In this document: piece by piece, positions 38,437 to 44,908 of the stretch | Layout of the letters: each line of letters starts with the position of its first letter | Position numbering within the stretch: the stretch's first letter is position 1 | Source: Cellulophaga sp. L1A9 | Lineage (GTDB): Bacteria; Bacteroidota; Bacteroidia; Flavobacteriales; Flavobacteriaceae | Direction of reading: 5' to 3' | DNA length: 64,000 nt | NCBI RefSeq assembly: GCF_009797025.1 | Contig: NZ_CP047027.1 | Span: forward strand, 868,001-932,000 | The notes under the pieces: model-generated | Told to the model about the DNA's origin: nothing | Databases searched by the model: none | Seen by the model: only the letters and a program-made list of their open reading frames with translations | Translations under genes and position numbers: made by a program

Positions 38437-38981
38437 TCTATAACCCTCAACTTAAAACTAGCGCTAGATCTAAAAATTAGTTTAGGATCAGGAAGAGATG
38501 ATACGCTTGTACTCCCGCTATTATTTGTAAAAATAATTTGTAAACTTGATGTACTTTTTATGATATCTATGCTTTTTCCTGCCGCTGTACCGTAAAATAT
38601 TTCTTCATCAATAATATCTATTGGGGGCGCTTCTGCTGTAGAAAAGTTCACAACATCTAAAGGAGAGCCCGCTTCATTCAAAAATATTACGCGAATATCT
38701 AGCTGTTTGCTAGTGCTATTTTCTATTTGAAATGTTAGGGATCCTGATATAACTCTATCAGAAAATAGTTCTGAATTAAAGCCATCAAAATTTATATTCT
38801 GTGATATTACTGGAGAAGCATTAATCAAATCTTCTGTAGACTCAAGATAAAGTACTGGTCCTGTAGCATCTGTGATCACGTCTAAATCTCTAGCTTGATC
38901 AAAATCTTGCTCATCTGAACAAGCAGTGACCACTACCAAAAGCAACAGTGGTATTAATAAATAGTTTATGATTTTTTTCAT
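38433..38981 (-). CDS. Lipoprotein of unknown function
   Basis: A 182-residue protein with a lipoprotein signal (LLLVVVTACSDEQ, Cys21). The mature part is beta-rich, of Ig-like or jelly-roll character (VISGSLTFQIENSTSKQLDI), and has no recognisable catalytic motif. It is the first gene of the operon with the DUF5723-type barrel. A strong imperfect hairpin (38994-39022) lies just upstream of its start and could control its expression. Confidence 0.68.
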   Translation of the reverse strand: MKKIINYLLIPLLLLVVVTACSDEQDFDQARDLDVITDATGPVLYLESTEDLINASPVISQNINFDGFNSELFSDRVISGSLTFQIENSTSKQLDIRVIFLNEAGSPLDVVNFSTAEAPPIDIIDEEIFYGTAAGKSIDIIKSTSSLQIIFTNNSGSTSVSSLPDPKLIFRSSASFKLRVIE

Positions 38982-38993
38982 TGCAATTTTTTT

Positions 38994-39022
38994 AATTCTA
39001 ACAGCAAGTGCTGATTAGAATT
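38994..39022 (-). repeat. Long hairpin immediately upstream of the lipoprotein-barrel operon
   Basis: AATTCTAA at 38994-39001 pairs with TTAGAATT at 39015-39022, and CAGC/GCTG pair inside, with one bulged A and a 4-base loop. The hairpin is 12 bases upstream of the start at 38981. It has no T run on the minus strand, so it is not a typical terminator for the upstream gene; a 5' UTR role is possible. Confidence 0.45.
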
Positions 39023-39047
39023 AATTAGTGTCTACAGCTTAGCAACG

Positions 39048-39737
39048 TCATAAGTACAATTTTATTTCACTTAAATCGGTAATCATATCACAATATTCGT
39101 GCTTTTGTTCATTATGTGCGTTAAAATGCAGGGCATTTAAACCTACTGCCTGGGCGCCAAGTATATCTGCCTCAAGACTATCACCTATCATAAGTGCCTT
39201 TTCTGCTTGAACCTTTGCCTTCTCTAAAGCTAAGTTAAAAATGATAGGATTGGGCTTTTTAACCCCAGCCATTTCTGAATTAATAACTTGATTAAAATAA
39301 GATGCTATGTTAGAATTTCTAATCTTTTTATTTTGCACCTCTTCAAATCCGTTAGTGATGATGTGTAAATTATAATTAGGTTTCAAGTAGTCTAAAATTG
39401 AAATAGCGTTAGGAAACAAATGATTATTGGCAGATAAGTTATCAATATAAGCATCAGACAAACTATTTATTACAGCATCACTAACCTCAAGACCCAAGGT
39501 GTCAAAGGTGGTTTTCAAACGCTGATACCTCAGCGCTGTCTTTGATATCTTCTCCTCCCGGAACAAACGCCAAAAAACAAGATTATTAGGCACATATACT
39601 TCTAGAAAATCTTCTAATGAAACAGGCACATCATGCGTCACCAATATTTTTTCAAAAGTGAGTGCAGAATTTTTTTCAAAATCCCAAAGGGTATGATCTA
39701 AATCAAAAAAAACATCCGTGATAATATCTTTATACAT
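39048..39737 (-). CDS. yjjG: YjjG-family HAD nucleotidase (noncanonical pyrimidine nucleotidase)
   Basis: A 229-residue haloacid dehalogenase-type phosphatase. Motif I is FFDLDHTLWDFEKNS (nucleophile Asp at about residue 11), motif II the Thr in LHIITNGFEEVQ, motif III Lys in VKKPNPIIF, and motif IV GDSLEADILGAQ. The DHTLWDF context is characteristic of YjjG, which dephosphorylates noncanonical pyrimidine nucleotides. Its start overlaps the end of the upstream deacetylase-like gene by 8 bases, so the two are probably coupled. Confidence 0.88.
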   Translation of the reverse strand: MYKDIITDVFFDLDHTLWDFEKNSALTFEKILVTHDVPVSLEDFLEVYVPNNLVFWRLFREEKISKTALRYQRLKTTFDTLGLEVSDAVINSLSDAYIDNLSANNHLFPNAISILDYLKPNYNLHIITNGFEEVQNKKIRNSNIASYFNQVINSEMAGVKKPNPIIFNLALEKAKVQAEKALMIGDSLEADILGAQAVGLNALHFNAHNEQKHEYCDMITDLSEIKLYL

Positions 39738-41025
39738 TATATTTTTTTATTACAAATTCATACAATTCTTTCCAAGAAACTTTATTTTTTTCACCAAATA
39801 GTTCGTTAGAAAAAATAGAAATAAACCCACCATTTACATTTTTAATTTGCGCATAAACAGTATCCAATTTTTGTGTAATGTCCTCCAAAGAGGTATACTT
39901 TAAAAAAGTATAATCATGTACTGCAAAAGGGTGTATTTTAATGGGCTGCTGTGCCTCCAAATTAATATCATATAAATAAAAAGGTGTACAGGTACTTGCC
40001 CTAAAACCTATTTCATGGGCATACCCCATGGTAAAGTCATCCGTAAACTCTGCCTCCACCAACCTTCTATAAGTGGCAGGGACATCTACCCTATTGTACC
40101 GCAAACGAGAGGAATTAATAGGCCTATTGATCACATTAGACAAGTTTATCTTTTCTTGCTTAAGTAATTCGGTATCATTGAAGGAACTATAAGATGCACA
40201 TAAAGATACTATGCTATAATCTGAAATAGATTTTATTAAAAACTTGAACTTATTATTATCAATTGATATATTTTTATCAAAGGTGGAATATTCTGCAAAT
40301 TGGAAAAAGAACATGCAAAAAACCTTATATTTTTTATGAAGCTTAATAAGCCAATCATAGTTATTATAAGGATCATTTTCTGGACGAAACCAAACTGAAA
40401 TTCTTTCAGCAACACGCCTAAACTTCAAAGAAGAAAGATCTAACAGTAGTCCCGCTAAGCTTCTAACAATGCCTTTATGAGAATAGCAATGAGAAGAGGT
40501 TACATCTATAATTGAAGTAAATTTATAGTGCTTTTTCTTCGGTTCTAGTTCCGGAAAGCGCTCTTGTAATTTTTCTAGTACTTTCTGCGCCCAAATATCT
40601 ACTACTGGTAATTCTAGAAAATTATTTTTGTATGCTAAACTTTCTTGGGGAGGAAATCTTTGATGCACATCTTTAACATGGGGCAAATACTCTTCATACC
40701 TACTTAATAGGTAAAAGCTCGCAGAAAACACATCGAAAGGTAAATTACTACGTTCTCCGGCCGCAAAAAAACAAGGAACACCTTCCCAATCCTGGATTTT
40801 AATTTCTAAATCGTTAATTCCCTGTTCAAATAAAAGGTCATTACTCCTTATAAAAAATTCATTTTGTAAGGGTAATTTAGTGTAGGTGATTTTAGGTCCA
40901 GAATGCTTTATGAAATCTTCAACTTTAGCCGTAAAACTAATTTCCACACCCAAAATTCGATCAAATATTTGTCTCATTACAAAACTAAATCTCGGTGTAA
41001 TCTTATGGGTGTAAATTAATAGCAT
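39730..41025 (-). CDS. Polysaccharide deacetylase-family (DUF7033 type) protein, probably inactive
   Basis: A 431-residue soluble protein with the layout of flavobacterial polysaccharide deacetylase-like proteins: an N-terminal DUF7033-like domain (about 1-150, PFDVFSASFYLLSRYEEYL) and a NodB-type domain (about 170-430). The usual metal ligands appear replaced: DVD by DVT, HPSY by CASY, SRQH by SRLR and WHNE by FSNE. Other family marks such as MGYAHEIGFRASTCTPF are kept, so this looks like an active-site-degenerate paralogue, not a random fragment. It lies directly upstream of yjjG with overlap. Family motif comparison is from memory, so the inactivity claim is inference. Confidence 0.72.
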   Translation of the reverse strand: MLLIYTHKITPRFSFVMRQIFDRILGVEISFTAKVEDFIKHSGPKITYTKLPLQNEFFIRSNDLLFEQGINDLEIKIQDWEGVPCFFAAGERSNLPFDVFSASFYLLSRYEEYLPHVKDVHQRFPPQESLAYKNNFLELPVVDIWAQKVLEKLQERFPELEPKKKHYKFTSIIDVTSSHCYSHKGIVRSLAGLLLDLSSLKFRRVAERISVWFRPENDPYNNYDWLIKLHKKYKVFCMFFFQFAEYSTFDKNISIDNNKFKFLIKSISDYSIVSLCASYSSFNDTELLKQEKINLSNVINRPINSSRLRYNRVDVPATYRRLVEAEFTDDFTMGYAHEIGFRASTCTPFYLYDINLEAQQPIKIHPFAVHDYTFLKYTSLEDITQKLDTVYAQIKNVNGGFISIFSNELFGEKNKVSWKELYEFVIKKYNV

Positions 41026-41068
41026 AGAAATTATCTTGTCAAAAGATTAGTCAATTTTAAAATAGTCT

Positions 41069-41767
41069 TTAAAGAATATTTTCATCTGCAAAGCTAAAAT
41101 ATTCTGATTGAGTGATGATCAAATGGTCTAAAACTTTTATATCTAATCCTTCTGCAGCATTTTTTATTTTTTGAGTAATTTGTTTATCGGCCAAACTAGG
41201 CTTTAAAGTCCCTGACGGATGGTTATGCGCCAGAATTATAGCCACAGCACTTAGTTCTAAAGCTTCTTTCATAATTAAACGCACATCTACCAAAGTACCT
41301 GTTATACTGCCTTTACTTTGTTGAGAATTGTGTAATACTTTATTCGAGTTGTTTAAAAATACCACCCAAAATTCTTCATGTGGCAAATCACCCATTTTAG
41401 GTTGAAGCAGTTCAAACACACTTTTACTACTGGTTATTTTAGTGATTTTGAGCGCATCATCTCCCCTTCTGCGCCTTCCTATTTCTAGTGCTGCAGTAAT
41501 ACTAACGGCTTTCGCTTCACCGATGCCTTTAAACTGCATTAGCTTTTTAACCGATAATTTCCCCAACTCATTAATATTGTTGTTTACGGATGCTAAAATT
41601 CTTTTTGACAGCTCAACTGCACTTTCATTTCTGCTCCCAGAACCTATTAATATTGCGATAAGTTCTGCATCTGAAAGTACAGCCTTACCTTTCTGAATTA
41701 ATTTCTCTCTTGGCTTATCATCATCTGCCCAGTCTTTTATGGAAAGTGAAGTAGAATTTTCTTGCAT
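41069..41767 (-). CDS. radC: RadC-family JAB-domain protein
   Basis: A 232-residue protein with an N-terminal UPF0758 helical/helix-hairpin-helix part (about 1-100, SIKDWADDDKPREKLIQKG and FKGIGEAKAVSITAALE) and a C-terminal MPN/JAB domain. The metal-binding JAMM signature is intact: HNHPSGTLKPSLADKQIT, preceded by the conserved glutamate region. RadC was once linked to DNA repair but that role was withdrawn for E. coli; the biochemical activity is unknown. A near-promoter (minus strand TATCTTTA at 41778-41771) lies 3 bases before its start. Confidence 0.93.
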   Translation of the reverse strand: MQENSTSLSIKDWADDDKPREKLIQKGKAVLSDAELIAILIGSGSRNESAVELSKRILASVNNNINELGKLSVKKLMQFKGIGEAKAVSITAALEIGRRRRGDDALKITKITSSKSVFELLQPKMGDLPHEEFWVVFLNNSNKVLHNSQQSKGSITGTLVDVRLIMKEALELSAVAIILAHNHPSGTLKPSLADKQITQKIKNAAEGLDIKVLDHLIITQSEYFSFADENIL

Positions 41768-41830
41768 TCGTTAAAGATAAGCAACTAATTATTTTATCGT
41801 AAATTTCAATTAAATATAAAACATAGTACA

Positions 41831-42274
41831 ATGAAATCTATTTTTGATGAAGCTATAAAAAATGAACTTACGGAACGTATTTCGCTACTCACCGAAAATT
41901 CTGAACGCAAATGGGGTAAAATGACAGTGGGACAAATGGCTTGGCATTGCCAATACCCATTAAAACTCGCCATTGAAAATAAACCTACTTCTAAAAAAGG
42001 GAATCTGCTAGTGCAGCTATTCTTCAAAAAATCAATGTATAATGATAAAGCATGGCGAAAAAATTTACCGACGGCCCCACAATTAAAAGCTAAAGAACCT
42101 AAAAATTTTGCCGACGAAGTAAAAGTATTGCAGCAACTAATGCTCGATACGCATCACTTAAAAAGTAGAGAAGAATGGAATGCACATCCATTTTTTGGTC
42201 GTTTCACCAAAGAACAATGGGGTCAAATGCAATACAAGCATTTAGATCATCATCTAACCCAATTTGGAGTATAA
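41831..42274 (+). CDS. DUF1569 (DinB-like four-helix) protein
   Basis: A 147-residue helical protein of the DUF1569 group within the DinB/YfiT-like superfamily. Potential metal-ligand histidines are placed as in that fold: TVGQMAWHCQYPLK near the N-terminus and YKHLDHHLTQFG at the C-terminus, where HxxHH fits. HPFFGRFTKEQWGQMQ is a further family mark. Members are predicted metal-dependent thiol transferases or hydrolases, but no substrate is known. A hairpin shared with the convergent gene follows the stop. Confidence 0.82.
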   Translation: MKSIFDEAIKNELTERISLLTENSERKWGKMTVGQMAWHCQYPLKLAIENKPTSKKGNLLVQLFFKKSMYNDKAWRKNLPTAPQLKAKEPKNFADEVKVLQQLMLDTHHLKSREEWNAHPFFGRFTKEQWGQMQYKHLDHHLTQFGV

Positions 42275-42306
42275 AAAAAGCCTAACAATTACTAATTGCT
42301 AGGCTT
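42273..42306 (-). terminator. Shared terminator between convergent genes
   Basis: AAGCCTA at 42278-42284 pairs with TAGGCTT at 42300-42306, and CAATT with AATTG inside, separated by one mismatch, loop ACT. On the minus strand it is followed by seven T (42279-42273), so it is a good terminator for the gene ending at 42333; the plus-strand side lacks a clear T run. Confidence 0.8.
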
Positions 42307-42332
42307 CAATCTATAGTGTAATAAGATATCTT

Positions 42333-43034
42333 TTAATTTTTTCGGTAGTTGCTTACCTTTTCTTTCCCTTTATTTATTGAAGTTTCTAATTCGTTTAATT
42401 TCGCTTCAGCTTTATTAATAGCCGCTTGCTTACGCTCTAATTCTTCAGGAGAAATTGTTTTATTCGCTTTTTCCTTTTCTACCTTAGCTTTTGCTAATTC
42501 TAGTTTTCCTCTTCCCTTAGTAAGTACAGCTTGACTTTCTTCAAAATTTTGAGAAGATGTATTTACCTTCTCTTTCACTTTCTCCGTTCTATATTGTCCA
42601 AATTCCTTTGCTGACATTTCGCCCCTGTCATTATAGGATGGTACGCTTTTTTCTTTTTGGGCAACAACCTTATTTACATCTGCTTTTTTATCATCTTTAC
42701 TAGCCTGAGCTTGGTCTTTTACATTTTGCCCTTTAACTTGCATCTCAGAAACCTTGTCATTAGCTTGCTTTTTTGAACTTTCTATTCTCTCCTTTACTTC
42801 TCCTGCTTTCCCTTTAGCCTGATCTTTAGTTTGCGCTGCATTACCTCTAGCTTCCTGAGTTTTATTTTTTTGCTCTTGTTTTAATGTTTCAGCCTTTTCT
42901 TGACCTTCTTTTTTTACCTGAGCACTTTTCTCTCTCTTTTCTTCTTGAGGTTTTCCTTGAGCATTAATAGTACTAAAACTAAATGCTGCACCTAAAAGAG
43001 TTAGTAACACTATTTTTTTTCTGATTTTCATCAC
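42333..43034 (-). CDS. Exported Lys/Glu/Ala-rich coiled-coil protein
   Basis: A 233-residue protein with a signal peptide (KIVLLTLLGAAFSFSTINAQ) and a mature chain made almost entirely of charged helix: Lys, Glu, Gln and Ala dominate with no hydrophobic core. Heptad-like repeats suggest one or two long coiled coils (about 30-120 and 165-230), separated by SVPSYNDRGEMSAKEFGQY. There are no cysteines or catalytic motifs. It resembles periplasmic stress or LEA-like proteins in composition only. A small lipoprotein gene lies 13 bases upstream in the same direction. Confidence 0.65.
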   Translation of the reverse strand: MMKIRKKIVLLTLLGAAFSFSTINAQGKPQEEKREKSAQVKKEGQEKAETLKQEQKNKTQEARGNAAQTKDQAKGKAGEVKERIESSKKQANDKVSEMQVKGQNVKDQAQASKDDKKADVNKVVAQKEKSVPSYNDRGEMSAKEFGQYRTEKVKEKVNTSSQNFEESQAVLTKGRGKLELAKAKVEKEKANKTISPEELERKQAAINKAEAKLNELETSINKGKEKVSNYRKN

Positions 43035-43047
43035 TTATATTTTTAAA

Positions 43048-43263
43048 TTAAATACTATCTAGCGCTTTCAAAAGATCTTCAACTTCTTCTGTCTTCTCAT
43101 TGACTTCATCAATAGATTCGTCTAAATCTGTTTCAACAGTAATTAGACTATCAATTTTTGCTTCAATAACTTGCTCTTCTTTTACCTTCTCTGCCGCTGT
43201 ATCTTTACAAGCCGCAAAAGCCGCAAGAAAAGCTGCTGCAAGAATAACTTTAATTGATTTCAT
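43048..43263 (-). CDS. Small acidic lipoprotein
   Basis: A 71-residue ORF with a lipoprotein signal (AAFLAAFAACKDT, Cys19). The mature ~52 residues are very acidic and predicted to form one helix (ETDLDESIDEVNEKTEEVED). Its charge is opposite to the basic stretches of the protein encoded just downstream, so an interaction between the two is possible but unproven. No family recognised. Confidence 0.65.
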   Translation of the reverse strand: MKSIKVILAAAFLAAFAACKDTAAEKVKEEQVIEAKIDSLITVETDLDESIDEVNEKTEEVEDLLKALDSI

Positions 43264-43325
43264 ATACTTTTATTTATGATTAGATAATGTAAGGTCTAAT
43301 TAAATTCTTTCATGACCAAACTTAA

Positions 43326-44687
43326 CTAAGCATTTTCGACAAACGCTTTAAATTGTTGCAAATCTAAGCCTCCGTAATTACCAGAACTCATAAATAAGAC
43401 TACAGTATTAGAATAATCTTGTGCATAGACATACTCTTTAAATGCAGAAGCATCTGTCATAATCGTTAAATCATCTCTCTGAAAAGCTTCAGAAATTTGA
43501 TCTGCTGTCACAGGATTTAATTTTTTAATAGCTACAGATTCCGGCAGGTAAAAAACTACTGGTGTATCTGCAGGATCTAATGCCCCTTTATATTCTTTTA
43601 AAAACTCAGGATTAAAACTACTATATGTGTGTAGTTCTAAAAAAGCAATTAATTTTTTATCAGGATATTGTTCTTTTACGGCTTTGGTTGTTGCCGCCAC
43701 CTTACTAGGAGAATGTGCAAAATCTTTATAAACAATACACGTAGCGCTCTCTGCTATTTTTTCTAACCTTTTTGAAGCTCCTTTAAAGGTTCCAATTGCC
43801 TCATAGAAATCATCTTCATCAATACCCATATTTTGACAAATCCACTTAGCTCCTGCCAAATTACTCAAATTGTGTTTTCCAAAAACTTCAATAGGCATAG
43901 GGCCCTCTGGAGTATCTAATAATGTTTGTCCGTTTTCTACACTATACTCTGGAGTGTGGTACGGTAATTTACGAATAGCATTTTCTGAAGCCTCTACAAC
44001 TTTAACTACATTTTCGTCCTCTTCATTATACGTAATACTCCCTCCTTTTACGATACTATCTACAAAAATCTGGAATTGTTCAACATAAGTATCAAACGTA
44101 GGAAACACATTAATATGGTCCCATGCAATTCCGCTTAACAGCGCAATATTAGGTTTGTATAAATGAAATTTTGGACGTCTATCTATTGGAGAAGACAAAT
44201 ATTCATCGCCCTCTAAAATGATAAAATCGTTCTCTTCCGTCAAGTGCACCATACGATCAAAACCGTCTAGTTGTGCCCCTACCATATAATCTACATCACG
44301 ATTATGATAGTTTAGCACGTGCAGAATCATAGAGGTTATCGTTGTTTTTCCATGGCTACCGCCAATAACAACTCTTGTTTTATTTTTTGACTGCTCGTAT
44401 AAAAACTCAGGATATGAAAAGATTTCAAGTCCTAATTCTTGCGCTTTTAGCAACTCCGGATTATCTGCTTTGGCATGCATGCCTAAAATTACAGCATCAA
44501 GGTTTGAGGTGATCTTCTCTGAAAACCAACCAAAGGTTTCTGGCAACAACCCTTCTGATGCTAAACGGGTCTTAGAAGGTTCAAAGATAACATCATCACT
44601 ACCGGTTACTATATATCCTTTATGGTTTAATGCTAATGCAAGATTATGCATGGCGCTACCGCCGATAGCAATAAAATGTATATTCAT
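43326..44687 (-). CDS. mpl: UDP-N-acetylmuramate:L-alanyl-gamma-D-glutamyl-meso-diaminopimelate ligase
   Basis: A 453-residue Mur-ligase-family enzyme that joins recycled tripeptide to UDP-MurNAc, part of peptidoglycan recycling. It starts MNIHFIAIGGSAMHNLALAL, the nucleotide-sugar-binding N-domain characteristic of MurC/Mpl. The ATP-binding P-loop is VVIGGSHGKTTITSM, and the middle domain has SGIAWDHINVFPTFD. The C-domain includes KDFAHSPSKVAATTKAVKE, and the SHGKTT wording favours Mpl over MurC. I chose ATG 44687 because the upstream in-frame start would add a non-conserved extension. Confidence 0.92.
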   Translation of the reverse strand: MNIHFIAIGGSAMHNLALALNHKGYIVTGSDDVIFEPSKTRLASEGLLPETFGWFSEKITSNLDAVILGMHAKADNPELLKAQELGLEIFSYPEFLYEQSKNKTRVVIGGSHGKTTITSMILHVLNYHNRDVDYMVGAQLDGFDRMVHLTEENDFIILEGDEYLSSPIDRRPKFHLYKPNIALLSGIAWDHINVFPTFDTYVEQFQIFVDSIVKGGSITYNEEDENVVKVVEASENAIRKLPYHTPEYSVENGQTLLDTPEGPMPIEVFGKHNLSNLAGAKWICQNMGIDEDDFYEAIGTFKGASKRLEKIAESATCIVYKDFAHSPSKVAATTKAVKEQYPDKKLIAFLELHTYSSFNPEFLKEYKGALDPADTPVVFYLPESVAIKKLNPVTADQISEAFQRDDLTIMTDASAFKEYVYAQDYSNTVVLFMSSGNYGGLDLQQFKAFVENA

Positions 44688-44876
44688 GAAAGTAAAATTA
44701 TGTGGTAAAGATAGGAATAGCAATCGCTATTTTCAAACCCGCTGCTATATAAGATTAGGATATAAATGTCCGTTTAAATTGAAAATTTTCTAGTTTAAAT
44801 GTCACTTAAACGGTATTTAGTAGACTATTTCTTACATTTTCACAACAATAATGGCCTTTCTTTAACAAGTATCAGA

Positions 44877-44884
44877 TATTTTTG
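44877..44884 (+). promoter_or_regulatory. -7 element (TATTTTTG) of the adhesin/SprF/PorE operon
   Basis: An exact TAnnTTTG box 24 bases before the start at 44909. No TTG is found at the expected -33 distance, so it is supported only by one box. Confidence 0.4.
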
Positions 44885-44908
44885 ATGTTCACAACCTAAC
44901 CACCGTTT

